Shown here: in pieces, positions 13,079-24,709 of the stretch
Layout: the number at the start of each line of letters is the position of its first letter
How positions within the stretch are numbered: the stretch's first letter is position 1
NCBI GenBank assembly: GCA_030490835.1
Contig: CM059972.1
Span: forward strand, 91,311,137-91,375,136
Source of the DNA: Annona cherimola
Taxonomy: Eukaryota > Streptophyta > Magnoliopsida > Magnoliales > Annonaceae
Reading direction: 5' to 3'
DNA: 64,000 nucleotides
The notes under the pieces: model-generated
Seen by the model: only the letters and a program-made list of their open reading frames with translations
Told to the model about the DNA's origin: nothing
Database searches by the model: none
Program-made: the position numbers and the translations under genes

Positions 13079-13099
13079 AGAGAGAGAGAGAGAGAGAGA
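13079..13099. repeat. (AG)n microsatellite
   Basis: About ten AG units between two MITEs. Confidence 0.9.
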
Positions 13100-13487
13100 A
13101 AATTTTCAAGTGCAGCGCCACTGCACCATAATTACAGTGCAGTGGCGCTAAAATGGGCCCCACATGATGATAAAATTATAATTTACTCCACGCATTATAT
13201 TTAGAATAATGTATTCTATTACCATATCAATTTTTATCCCAATCGGACATGTGTGTGAACCCCGTCTAAAAATTATACAAATTCAACGTAATAAAATAGT
13301 TTGATATAAATAATAACTTTAAAGTAGTTTTTTCAACATCTAAATTGTTTAAAGTATGATTTATATATGGGCAAATGATTGTATAAAGTTTCATTCCATT
13401 TTAATATGCGTGGGGTCCATTTCTTGAGCAACTACACTATTCTTATATATATAACAACGGAGCAGTTGCGTTGCACCGGAATAGCTC
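13099..13487. mobile_element. Hairpin MITE family B, copy 3
   Basis: It starts TTCAAGTGCAGCGCCACTGC, has GTGGGGTCCATTTC near the right end and finishes GTTGCACCGGAATAGCTC. A small TA insertion lies at 13444-13453. Confidence 0.6.
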
Positions 13488-13497
13488 TTATATATAT

Positions 13498-14009
13498 AGT
13501 CCGGCTTCTATACATCCGGATGTACCAATTCACTTCGGTACTCCCGTCTAGTTTATGCCCTATTTGAAGATTTTGTTAAATTTAATCCATCCATTGTATT
13601 TAACACTAGTTATTTTAGTTAGATACGAAAAATTATCTCAATCCATAACCTTCATAATCCTCAAAATTAACAATCACTTAAGAGTGACTTTAAATCCATT
13701 AAAAATAATTTATTTATTATAAGGACTCATGAGATCTTGATTTAATATCTAAGACATTTATAATATTCATTCTACTTAGATTAATAATTTTATAAAATTT
13801 ATAATATTCTAAAACTTTGATATATGGATTCAAATGATTTTCTAAATTTGTATATAATTTTATACATGTTTAGAAGATGTGTCATACACATACATTCAAC
13901 TGATATGATTTTTGGTATCCAAATAAAATAAATGGTGCTAAATACAATGAATGGATTGGATTGGATTTAACAAAATCATCCAAATAGGGTCTAAACTAGA
14001 CGGGAGTAC
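13498..14009. mobile_element. MITE family C, copy 1 (right end missing)
   Basis: The left terminal repeat is AGTCCGGCTTCTATACATCC. The body is clearly similar to 14018-14565 in the same orientation. The right end stops at GACGGGAGTAC and lacks the last about 50 bases. Confidence 0.65.
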
Positions 14010-14017
14010 ATATATAT

Positions 14018-14565
14018 GAGCTCGACTTCTATAAATCCGGATGTACTAATTCACTTCTGTACTCCCATCTATTTTAGGCCATATTTAATGATTTTGTTAA
14101 ATACAATCCATCTATTGTATTTAGCACTATTTATTTTATTTAGATACAAAAAATTATCTCAATCAATAACTTGCATTATTCTCAAAATTAACAATCACTC
14201 AAGAGTGACTTTAAATCCATTAAAAATGATTTGTTTATTATAAAGACTCATAAGATCTTAATTTAATATCTAAGACATTTACAATATTTATCCTACTTAG
14301 ATTAATGATTTTATAAAATTTTATAATATTCTAAAACTTTGATATATGGATTCAAGTAATTTTCTAAATTTGTACTCAATTTTATACATTTTTAGAAGAT
14401 GCGACATACTCATACATCCAATTGATATGATTTTTGGTATCCAAATAAAATAAATGGTGCTAAATACAATAAAACGATTGGATTTAACAAAATATCAAAA
14501 TAGGGCCTAAACTAGACAAGAATACCGAAGTAAATTAGTACATCTGGATGTATAAAAGTCGGACT
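14018..14565. mobile_element. MITE family C, copy 2
   Basis: The left end CTCGACTTCTATAAATCCGG pairs with the right end CATCTGGATGTATAAAAGTCGG. The inverted repeat extends through the GTACTCCCATCTA / TAGACAAGAATAC words. It is tandem with copy 1. Confidence 0.68.
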
Positions 14566-14573
14566 ATATATAT

Positions 14574-14945
14574 ATTCAAGCGCAGCTTTACTGCACCACA
14601 ATTACGGTACAATTATTTTAAAAGGGTCTGATATGATCATAAAATTATAATCTACTCTACTCATTGTATTTAGAATTATATATTCAATTATCATACAAAT
14701 TTTCATCCCAATTGGATATATGTATGGACTCTATCTGAAAATGTTACAAATTCAACGTAATAAAATAATTTAATGTCAATAACAACTTTAAAGTTGTTTT
14801 TTGCAATTTGTAATTCATTTGCTATAAAATTTATATATAGATAAATGATTGTACAAAGTATCAATGCATTTAAGTACACGTGAGACTCATTTTTGGCCAA
14901 ATGCACCGTTAATTATGGTGCAACTTCACTGCTCATGAAAGATTC
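14574..14945. mobile_element. Hairpin MITE family B, copy 4
   Basis: TTCAAGCGCAGCTTTACTGC at the left, ATTATGGTGCAACTTCACTG at the right. The internal text matches copy 2. Confidence 0.6.
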
Positions 14946-14950
14946 TATAT

Positions 14951-15235
14951 ACAATCATTTATCCATATATAAATTTTATAGTAAATGGTTTACACGTTGA
15001 AAAAATAACTTTGAATTTGTTATTTATATTAAACTATTTTATTATGTTGAATTTGTACCATTTCCGAGATGAAATTATACACATATCTAATTAAGATGAA
15101 AAGTGGCATGATAATAGAATACATAATTTTAAATACAATGGGTGAAGTAGATTATAATTTTATAATCATGTAGGACAATTTTTAAGATAACTACACCTTA
15201 ATTGTGGTGCAGTGAAGCTGCACCTGAATACTTCT
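14951..15235. mobile_element. Hairpin MITE family B, copy 5, inverted and left-truncated
   Basis: Reverse orientation relative to copy 4, which it abuts. It ends GTGGTGCAGTGAAGCTGCAC followed by (TA)n at 15236-15263. Confidence 0.58.
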
Positions 15236-15263
<28 letters not shown>

Positions 15264-15266
<3 letters not shown>

Positions 15267-15957
15267 GCCCATTTCACATGTTCTTAAGGGCATACTTCTT
15301 TTATTTTATTTTATTTTTCTCCATAAGTTCTTAACGGTATACTTGGTACGAGCATATTCAAGGCCCGGTTGGACTCGGGTCTAAAGTGGATCAGCCTTTC
15401 CAGGCCCGAGCTAAACTGGAGTTTGTTTGGGCCAAAGGAAGCAAGTTTTGCACACGATGATAAGATGTTAATTGAAATGACGTGGACTTGAGCTGTTACT
15501 GCAGTCATACGTCTACCTTTTTATTTTTTGATGAAGACAGTCATACGTCTGCTTGATATGTCAGTTATTGATATTTAAGTTTGATATCTAAGATTGTTAG
15601 AGGTATTTTTCATTATAGCAAAATTATTAAAAATTCTTGAAAGATGCTGCTGAATTTCAACCATGACGGTAGTTAGTCCGGAGCATGGGTTGGTGGGGCA
15701 CCACATAATCCCAAGCTAAGTACGCCACGGCAATCCCATGCCATGCATATCAAACCACAATCCAAGCCAAACTTATTAGGTCACATCACAACCTATGCCA
15801 TTCCTCAGCCATTCATCCCATGTCATGCACATCACACCACATCGAGGCACATGAATCATTAAAATGACTAAAAATTCGATTTTAATGCAAAATCAATATA
15901 TAAGAATTTACTTATTTCAAAAAATATATCTCTGTCAATATACATATATATATATAA
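15264..15957. other. Intergenic
   Basis: No gene recognised. 15355-15440 is a GC-richer patch of unknown origin, and 15660-15850 is rich in CCATGCCATGC-like words. Confidence 0.4.
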
Positions 15958-16026
15958 TAAATATTCAAGTGCAGCGCAATTGTACCGTAACAGCGGTGCA
16001 ATTGCGCCAAAATATGCCCCACATGA
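15958..16026. mobile_element. Hairpin MITE family B, fragment
   Basis: TTCAAGTGCAGCGCAATTG...GCCCCACATGATTA, only the left end of the family. Confidence 0.5.
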
Positions 16027-17029
16027 TTAGGAGACAATAACAACATGCTCCCAACAATCTCCATAGAGGACACTCCTATAAAAGAGAGACTCATGCCCCC
16101 ACATATCAAACTCGCTTTAGCTCCATGACAACTGACAAAGTTGCCAACTAGGCTCTACCTTGGTCGGCCACTTCTAAATAATTAATCATGGAAGTTCATA
16201 TAAAAATTCCTAATTTTCAAAAATTTCAATATTTTTATGCAACCACATTACAATAATCTCTGCGGGAACTCCAGCGCAAAAGTGGTGTCAATTTCAAACA
16301 TTCAAAGGATGATTTGTTGGATTTGGGTAATGCAGAAGTGTACATAAATCCATTGATGTCATAAATTCCACATAAAATAACAGGAACAATCTTACTGAGT
16401 GCAGAGTCTTCTCCCATAGCACTTTCTTCCTATAATACCAGCAGTCGATGGACAACCACAAGTGTAAATTATATGTAGGAGGGGCCAAAACTCTCCTGTG
16501 CTTAAATAGAGCCTTCCATCATGCTCAAATAGAAAGATAATCAACCACTTAAGAAATTATCATATTCCAAAATATGCTGAGCTACCACTTTTATGCAGAA
16601 TCTTAGGATTATATTATATTAGACCACCTTACAGGATCTTAGAATATCTAATAAATCTTACAAGATCTAACATGTTCTCATTTAAAATCGAAAACAAAAA
16701 TTTTTTAAAAAAACTTACTGACCTCCATGCAATCTTTGAGCTAGATTTCTCCATATCTCCGGCCCAATGAGTTCTAACTTTAATATTGTATTGACGAAGA
16801 AAACAAGCCCAAACTTTAGATTTCAAGAGTATCAAGGGTGCTAAGGCAATGAGTATTAAAGGGGAGAAAAGGGGAAAAAATCAAGAAAAGAGAAAATAAA
16901 AATACACACAAGAGAGTCGAGCTACGTGAATCTTTAGAGTAGTACGGTGTGTCCTGCTTGACCCTATGGTATGCATTATCTTGTTTTTTGCGACATCTAG
17001 GCACAAAGATGTCCAAACGAAGCACATAA
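16027..17029 (-). other. Unclassified repeat-like stretch
   Basis: The minus strand reads like a copia-type LTR (TTTTATAGGAGTGTCCTC, TGGTTGTCCATCGACTGCTG) but no ends or TSD are visible. Open frames on the minus strand show no domain. Confidence 0.25.
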
Positions 17030-17285
17030 GTAGTCTTTCTCTAGCCACGTCATCAATGACGTTGTGGTAAAACCCAGCGCCAACCTTTTGAATTGGCATG
17101 AGTTCAAATCACTCCAGCATGATTTTTCCAGTCCCCTCCAGTTTGGTAAGGGTTTTAGTATTCTTACTAGTGTGGAAGTTCTATACAAATTTCTCCTAAT
17201 GTAGGAATTTATAGAAATATTCCCTCCGTGTTGTGAAGGCTATGAATATTTTTGGTTGTGATATCAGTTGTCATGTTATATAAAT
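17030..17285 (+). mobile_element. tRNA-derived SINE
   Basis: The B box GTTCAAATC at 17102-17110 matches the consensus GWTCRANNC, with an A-box-like TGACGTTGTGG about 45 bases before it. The 3' end is TTGTGATATCAGTTGTCATG near 17255-17275. Related copies lie at 18125-18405 and 18768-18920. Confidence 0.55.
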
Positions 17286-18124
17286 TTCAAATAAAAAAGT
17301 AGTGTTTCTCCATATTTTTTATTATTTGGAACACAATGAAATGGTTGGATCGACTATTAGAAGCCTGTTTATGAAGTTGCAAGTGATCGGCGGTGTGAAC
17401 CCTTGGATTTTCTAAATTATTGCATAATTTCGCATGATTATTTAATATTTTCTCTACCATGCATGAAGTTAATATGCTTGAAGAAGCATTTCATCATTTT
17501 AATTTAGAAGAAATTATTGGAAGTAAGTATGTTGAATTATGCATGTTAAATTTACTTGCTGAGTTTTTCAACTCATCTTTGTGTTGTGTTTCTTTTCAAA
17601 TCATTGCTTAAGTTTATGGTCAATAGATAGTTTTTATTTTATCCTATTTAATTTATTTCCTGCATTTTATTATTGGAAATTTGGATGATTGAGAATTATG
17701 CCATATTGATGTAGTGTGATGAATGCTTCTAATAATGTAGATTATGTGGATATTATTAATGATATTTAACAGAAGTTTATGCTCATTTCATGCAATTATT
17801 TGAATATGAAATTTCTTCCATGATGACATGTTATAGATCTCGGAAAGCTTGACTCTAGCTACAAATTTTATGCGTGAGACTTGATAGCGCACGTTGTATC
17901 ATCACAAAAATAATAGGCAAAACCACTTTCTTTATAAAACCACAGACAACAATACAGTTAGAAGTAAATTCAGTTTAATGAATCCCAAAATTTTTTTTCA
18001 AGCTAAAAAAATTAGAGAGACCATAACGTAAAAGATCTCACCTTGCATACCTATAAATGAACATACAATCCTTCACAAAAGGGAAAGGGGGGAGCCAATC
18101 ATTGGCAATGACAGTTTTGATTTT
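17286..18124. other. AT-rich intergenic
   Basis: No gene or element boundary recognised. Confidence 0.4.
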
Positions 18125-18405
18125 TTTCTATTCAAATTTATACAACATGACAACTGATATTACAATCAAATTTATTCACAACCCTTAACAATATGGAAAT
18201 TTTTTTTTATAAACCCCCTATAATGAGAAAAATTTATACGAAACTCACACAATGGGAGGAATTGTTAAACCTCCACAAATTTAGGGGGAGTTATTGAAAT
18301 ATCATCCCACACCAAGATGGGTGATGATTCAAACCCATGCCTTTTGCATATAGAGCCATCAAATTACCATGATAGCCCTACCATCATGGCATGATAGTTT
18401 TGATT
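18125..18405 (-). mobile_element. tRNA-derived SINE, minus strand
   Basis: On the minus strand it starts near the TAGGGCTATCATGG A-box region, has GGTTTGAATC (one mismatch to the B box) and ends TATCAGTTGTCATGTTGTAT near 18140. Same 3' end as 17030-17285. Confidence 0.55.
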
Positions 18406-18767
18406 CTATCACCATCTTAATTACAGGGATAAAGTCTACTATATAATCATTCTTTTAAGATACAGTCTTTGCCACACTTTCTATCAAGATCAAGTTGCAC
18501 TCAAGGATAAAAGATTATGTCATCATGAGATAGTGGTCAATTGAGTGTGCTAATAGCATGTTTGGTTTTTCACATATATTAATATCATGAAATGGCATAA
18601 CCTTCAATCCCTTACTAGCTTCTTGTAACATTCTTATTTTAGTTTTTTAAGGCCAACTAATCAAAAGATGAAAATTTATTATTTTACAATCTTTTAATTA
18701 TGCCCACTCATAATCTTTGTGATTAGTGACTTGTATTAGCTTAACGACCATTTGTTTATTAGTATTT
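18406..18767. other. AT-rich intergenic
   Basis: No feature recognised. Confidence 0.4.
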
Positions 18768-18920
18768 TATACAGGATGACAACCGATATTAAAATTAGAC
18801 GCTTTTACAACGCTCATATCATGAAGAGATTTTTCTATAAATACTTCCACACCTAAGGAAGATATCTATAACTACCTACACACTCTGAGAGGACTAGCAA
18901 ATATAACACTGCTGCTACGA
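18768..18920 (-). mobile_element. 5'-truncated SINE copy
   Basis: Minus-strand text ends ATATCGGTTGTCATCCTGTA and shares the body GTGGAAGTATTTATAGAAAA with the SINE at 17030-17285. No tRNA-like head. Confidence 0.45.
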
Positions 18921-19580
18921 TGGAAGGGCAATAACGCCCACATGCATTCCACTGTGCCTCTTGCACTAGATGTGCTTAAAGACCAATTTTGGTTGGCGGC
19001 AACTCCATTACAGCTTCATAACAATAATCGCAACTTATCTTTAGCTTTTATAAAGCATTAATCATGTCGTATTGGTTGATGAAGTATAATAGAAATATTC
19101 GCTTTACATGATGGTCATAAAATAATGCATCTGCGTTATCTCAGCATAGCACATGCATAAGGCTGACTCACTGATCAAGTTATTCTATTTAAGCGCAGTT
19201 TTTCTTATATTTGTGTTAGGCCTCCATAGTCCAAGTCCAATTCAATCGAGTTGTATTATGTAACTGTGTCTCTAGACTAAGACGTTAGAGGAAAAGTAAA
19301 TTAGGGCTTAGCATAATGCTATGACATGCACTGCGGTTGACTGTTGATCCTGGTTTCGAGGACCGGCAGGAGCGTCTCCAATGTAATAAAAAAAATTGAG
19401 CTGATAAAAAGTACAAAAGCTGTTGAATTGATGGAGCGTGTAGGATAAAAGGGGAAAATTAAAAAAAATTGCAAAAGAAGGGAAGATACAATGATAGATA
19501 TAATTTATAACTTTTTTTCATTTTAAAATGTGAAGGGAATGTCATAACTAATGACTACATTCCACACTACAATGCACCCT
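18921..19580. other. Intergenic
   Basis: No gene recognised. Confidence 0.4.
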
Positions 19581-19820
19581 ATGATACTTAGGAGTGTGAC
19601 ATGGATAGGATACCTGTGGGTCAACCAATTGATTACTAGCAAATTTTTATTTTTATACTGATAGGGTATGATTCTTATTTTTATACCCCTAGTGTGACAT
19701 TGATTACTTAGGAGCGTGACATGGATAGAATACCTATGGGTCAACCAATTGAATACTAGTAAATTTTTATTTTTATACTGATAGGGTATGGTTCTTATTT
19801 TTGTACCCCTAGGGTATGAC
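19581..19820. repeat. 120-bp tandem duplication
   Basis: Copies 19581-19700 and 19701-19820 share GACATGGATAGGATACCT-type text with about ten differences. The period is a multiple of three, so it produces a spurious repeated ORF on the minus strand. Confidence 0.9.
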
Positions 19821-20859
19821 AAATTTCCTCTCCACACCCCCCACCCTCAATTTAAGTAGAATAAATTTCAAGATTCAGGTACCCAAAATTGATCTAAATT
19901 ACTAATATATATTTTATAAAGTATCTTTTATAGTGAAAGACATAAATATATTATTTAAATATAAAGAAAATTTTTTAATTTATTTATTATTTATAAATTT
20001 AATAAATGTATTTTAACAAGTATATTATTATCACCTTGATTATAGGTTTTCAAGTAATAATTATAATAAAATTATAGTTTTCAAAGATAATATAATGATT
20101 ATTTTAAAAAATCGAGTTAAAATAAAAATTGAAATAGGCTCAACCTTAAAAAATTAAGTAGGATAGACATAAAACCGACTCAACTTAAAATACGGTAGAA
20201 TAGAAAGTTTTGAAAAATATGGTAAGAGTACGGTCAGCTAGACTCAAGTTGTACCCCTAGATAATATTTGATGATATATATTACTTAGGATAAAGTTCAT
20301 ACAATTTCGATATTCATTTCTTTCTTTTTTTTACGAAATTTGATTTTGGTTTTCAATTTATTTTGCGTTGTGATTGCGCAAAGGGCAGTTTTTTCTATAA
20401 TTGTGACTGGGCTATCACTCATCAGTTTCGGCCTATTAATTGACTTGGAGGTTTGGGCCGTAGATGTTACCCAAATGGGTTCCGATTCAGGGGAAGAAAA
20501 TTCTCCTAAGAACCTTCATCATATACGACGATCAAATCAAATCTAACCAGCGATATTTTTAAATCTTTTATCATCATACCAAAATGGTTTGATCTGAAGT
20601 CTTTGCTTGTTGTGTGTACTTAAAAACGGATATAATTGTGTATAAATTATGAAAAACTTGAATCCATTCACATTTTGCATTGGAATGTTAGAACAATTCA
20701 TAAAATCATTGATACACATCAAAGAAAGTTTAGATCAATTCATAGAATCATTTATATGAATCATTTATACACATGGAAGAAAATTTAGAAGGTTTAAATG
20801 TCGAAGTGACAATTTCGAAGTTGATATATAAATCAAACAATTTAATTATGTTAATTTTA
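19821..20859. other. AT-rich intergenic
   Basis: A 68-codon open frame at 20340-20546 has a hydrophobic start but no recognised domain. Otherwise nothing. Confidence 0.4.
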
Positions 20860-21110
20860 CACCTTTACTACTTGAGCTTAGGCACATGTTTGATTTGGCT
20901 TAAACTTAGCATTTTTAGTAATTTAAAATTATTAAAATTCCATTGAATTTTAAAAATCCGAAAAAAATCTAAAAATCTTCAAAAATGGTAAAAATCTTCA
21001 AAAATGGTAAAAATTGATATACATATTAAACATAATTAGATTAATAATTGTGTAAAACTTTTTTCACAAAAATTAAAAAATAGGTGTATGCACCCGGGTG
21101 CATAGGACTA
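20860..21110. mobile_element. Partial MITE ending GCACCCGGGTGCA
   Basis: The right arm, with TTAGATTAATAATTGTGTAA and a doubled CTTCAAAAATGGTAAAAAT, matches the right-arm style of the element at 9599-9941. Confidence 0.4.
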
Positions 21111-21739
21111 GAGTCCCGGCTTTGAACGGCAGCAAGTGAGGTTTTGTCCCCTTTTTTTATTAGGGAGCTAGTGTTTCTCTAGTTCTTAGGTGAAGTTTTG
21201 CCTCTAGAGTTGTAAAAATGTCTCATGACTTTAATGTAATACATGCTGAAATGTATGTAAATATACCAATAAAAAATCCAGGCTCAAACAAACCTTCTAT
21301 ATATATATTTTGCTTTTTTAGTTCAGTATCATTATTTGTTTGTTTATTTTTTTTGGACTACACTCACTCAGAAACTGTTGACTTTGTTAAATCATTATTA
21401 TACTTGTACAACGAAATAACTATTTTGAATCATAAGCGAACAACCTTTGGTTTTTTGTGTTGAATCATAAGCAAACAACCCTTGGATTTTTGTATAAATT
21501 TAATATATTAATATGATCTAAATCACGTATTATGCTTATCTTAATATATAAAATTACAGTATAAAATTACTTTTATTGGAGATTTTGGTAGGCCAATTCA
21601 TGTTAAGGTAAATTTATCACAATTAAAATTATTTATTAATTAAAAAGTCTTTAATGAATATATTATCATGTATTCTAGATAAATCAATAATATTAAGTAT
21701 ATTTAAGGATTGAATTTCATTTCATCTTTATATTAATAT
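21111..21739. other. AT-rich intergenic
   Basis: No gene recognised. Confidence 0.4.
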
Positions 21740-22480
21740 GAAAATTCAAAGGTCAGTGGATTATAAATCCCAACAATCGAGTTATGATTTAAAATAGTGT
21801 GGGATATTATATATGATTGTGTGGCCCTTGATGAACATGGAGATAGTTCGGTTGCATGTGTGTTTGTAACATAACAAGACATAACATGATTAGGTGGGGT
21901 TAATGAGAGCCCAACATGTGGGTTGCATGTAGTAACTTGGCACACATGATAAATTTGACTTAGATTTGCCATTATTTTCACTAATCATACCTACTTCATG
22001 GGTTTGCATGGACTCACATATTTGTTTTAATATTTTTAGCGAAATTGAATTGTAGGTTTCCAGCTATGAGCTAGGTCATTTTGATCTCAGCTTGAGGTGA
22101 ACCATGGTATGTATAAGTTGTGTTAACCTTGATCATGTAATACTTTTGAGGTTGATATATTTCTGAGATTGAAAATATACATGAATATGTATCATATTTG
22201 ATAGTGGGATCTACATATATATTGGGTTGTGGTTTATGAATGTATAATCTAAATAGGCTTATTATTAGGATTGCGATTTATAAATATAAAATTTACTTTT
22301 GATATGAGCTGAATCCTTACTTCTAAGCATAGTTGTGATGATGATGATGAGATGAGGTTAAACCAATGTCATTTTAGATTGTTTCTACTGTCATACGATT
22401 GAATAACATATTAGTTGTGGATATCTAGGGTTGTTACAATTATATTATCATATGTAAGTGGTCCCTTACCTCCTAAAGTA
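21740..22480 (+). mobile_element. LTR fragment related to the 57266-60181 solo LTR
   Basis: CATGGAGATAGTTCGGTTGCATGTGTG, GAGCTAGGTCATTTTGAT and TTAGTTGTGGATATCTAGGG occur in the same order as at 59510-60060. Both ends are missing. Confidence 0.5.
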
Positions 22481-22499
22481 TAGTAGGTCCTAGGAAGAA

Positions 22500-22830
22500 A
22501 CCAGTCTAGGGCTCAAGCTAGCATGGCGCTACAAAAAGCTAATTTGTTATTAATGGAAGCTGCAACTATTGTAAAGGGAATTAAATGGATGAAGAAATTG
22601 GGGTACCAAGTAGTGGGAATTAAAAGTAGCTTTATGGTGATTATAAACTCGCTCACTAGTGCTGACAACACGTTATCAAATCTACATTTTCTGGTTGGTG
22701 AGACAAGGGCTAAGTGAATTATTATGATAAGGTGTTGTTCTCCCATGTTCTTAGGAGTGGGAACCACCTAGCATTACATTAGCAAAGCTGGCTTGTCTCT
22801 AGATGCTGAGGCGCAAGAATGGGCCCATAA
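22500..22830 (+). pseudogene. LINE RNase H remnant
   Basis: ANLLLMEAATIVKGIKWMKKLGYQVV, with the conserved E, then, after a frame change, VLFSHVLRSGNHLA near 22730-22770. This is the end of a plant LINE RNase H domain (RVT_3 style). It is on the opposite strand to LINE-B, so it comes from another copy or an inversion. Confidence 0.65.
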
Positions 22831-23049
22831 ATATAATTTATTGATATTTATTCTTATTTAATATAAATGACAATTAATATAAACAATAACAAAAAATTAT
22901 GTTGTTATAAGGTGTATAGGGGGTAATTAATTCATTGACTAAATGAAAATAAAATAAATTATAGGTCCAACCATATGCAGGAAATTAACTGAAGTGAAGA
23001 AATGAATGTAATTTACACATTAGGCATAAACATCGTTCAATCTTCCTAG
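22831..23049. other. AT-rich spacer
   Basis: No feature recognised. Confidence 0.4.
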
Positions 23050-23697
23050 CTCCCCTTACATAACACATCTGTTTCTAATGGCCCAAACTTGCCAGCATGC
23101 ATAACAAAAAGCCAAAAAAATTCTGGTTTCTTTTCACTCAGAATACAATGTAAGATCTCCCCATTGCTGTTAGCTTTTGAAATTCTCAACTTGCAAAAGA
23201 AACTCCCTTTAAAAACCAGAATTATCCCATCACAAGTCCAAAATAAATGGAATATATCTTCACTGGCTCCTCTATTACATGGTGAATATTTAGTCTATAA
23301 TTACTCATCTTCTATTGAGATTCACCTTAGTTGGAATAACATTCATAATCATTCTCCAACCGAATAACTTAACTTTTCTTTGAATTTTTTATTTCCACAA
23401 ATGCTTTAGGATATTAGCATTATACCCAATCCGTAGAAAACTTTCCTCCTAATTTCTAAGTTCCCTCAATAGCGTATAAGATAATCTTAGTATAAACTGT
23501 CCACTTTGTTCCCAATGTCTTCTGTCTGTCTCCACCCCACTTCTCCTTTTGCCCTTTTGATTTTCTATTCATCCCGTCTTCTATTTTCTGCATCAATAGA
23601 GAAATTCACTTTTGCATGTGTACTAATATCTTTTGAAAGAGGACCCACCATTTCTAATTTGCTCTCTGCCCATCATTCCTGAAAAAAATCTTATCCT
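23050..23697 (-). pseudogene. LINE-B ORF2, zinc-binding (zf-RVT) region
   Basis: On the minus strand, in changing frames: an IRFF segment near 23690, SKLEMVGPLSKDI near 23650, GEVGWRQ near 23540, FGWRMIMNVIPTKVNLNRR near 23340 and CNRGASEDIFHLFWTCD near 23270-23220. These follow the same order as in LINE-A ORF2. No RNase H follows on this strand. Confidence 0.78.
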
Positions 23698-23979
23698 ATC
23701 TCTGATAATTGAAAATTAACAATGTCTTTGTGGGTATTTTATACTAATTTGGTGGGTAATTAATTGAGTTCGGCGTAAAATTTGCTTTAAAATATGTTTT
23801 GACAACATTTGGGCATTAAATATTAATTTCAAATGATTTAAACAATTTTTGTAAACTTTTGGCTTGGAATTACATCTTATTTGTTGCAATGAAATTAAAT
23901 GGGATTGAAATATTTTTTTTGATAACTTGTTGATGAATTTGAGTAATTAATAATTTAATTACATTTTTTTTTTACGTAG

Positions 23980-24585
23980 ATCGTCCAAGCTCATGCAGAT
24001 CATGGCACACCATTTAAGCCACGATCAGCAATTAGTGCAGCCAGAAATTTCAGTGAAATCCGACCGTCTAAAGCTGATCTTTAGCCGTCCAATTAATGTT
24101 AAATTTTCCACCCTCCAAAATTAAGCCTCCAACAAGGTCTCCACCGTCCAAAGCTGTCCAGCATTGATTAATCCAGGACCGTCCAATTAATTCGTTTGTG
24201 GAACAGATGATGTCCACCATCAGAAATTAACGTCCCTTTTTAATTCTCCAGCACCGTCCAAGCTGCCCTTGATTTCAAGCCGTTCATTTTGTCCAAGCCA
24301 TGCTCCATATAAGCTGCATAATTAACGTCCAAGTTCTGTCCAGAAAATTAGGCCGCCCAGATTTATCAATCCCAGCCATTTATTTGTGATCTAAAGAATT
24401 CCAATGGGCCCCACAAGCAAAAGCAGCATGCCATCGTCAATCCATACCGTCCAGAAACTCGCAAGCAAGCCCGCAAATTCCACCGCCATGGGAGAAACTT
24501 TCGCCGTCTAAGCTCAAATCAACCGTCCCTTTTATACAAATGCAAATCAATATCCAGCAGATTGATCAAGACTGTCCATCTAATC
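23980..24585 (+). repeat. Dispersed CCGTCCA motif array in the LTR U3 region
   Basis: About 13 copies or near-copies of (C)CGTCCA occur in 600 bases, several as CCGTCCAATTAAT or CCGTCCAAGCTG. Spacing is irregular, so it is not a simple tandem repeat. Confidence 0.7.
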
Positions 24586-24700
24586 CCATGTCAACGATCC
24601 ATGCAGCAGGTTTAACGCAATCCGAATTGCGCAAATCAAGTGACACAGAAGCTATGAGCCATGCACTGGATTAACGCAAATTCAAGGGTAGTCCTGCGCT

Positions 24701-24709
24701 TATAAAAGG
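24701..24709 (+). promoter_or_regulatory. TATA box of the solo LTR
   Basis: TATAAAAGG, placed after the CCGTCCA-rich stretch and before the GA-rich leader. It is the expected site of the LTR promoter and sets the plus orientation. Confidence 0.6.

Noticed and set aside
19523..19837. 104-residue minus ORF with internal repeat as a repeat protein
   Set aside because: Explained by the 120-bp non-coding tandem duplication.
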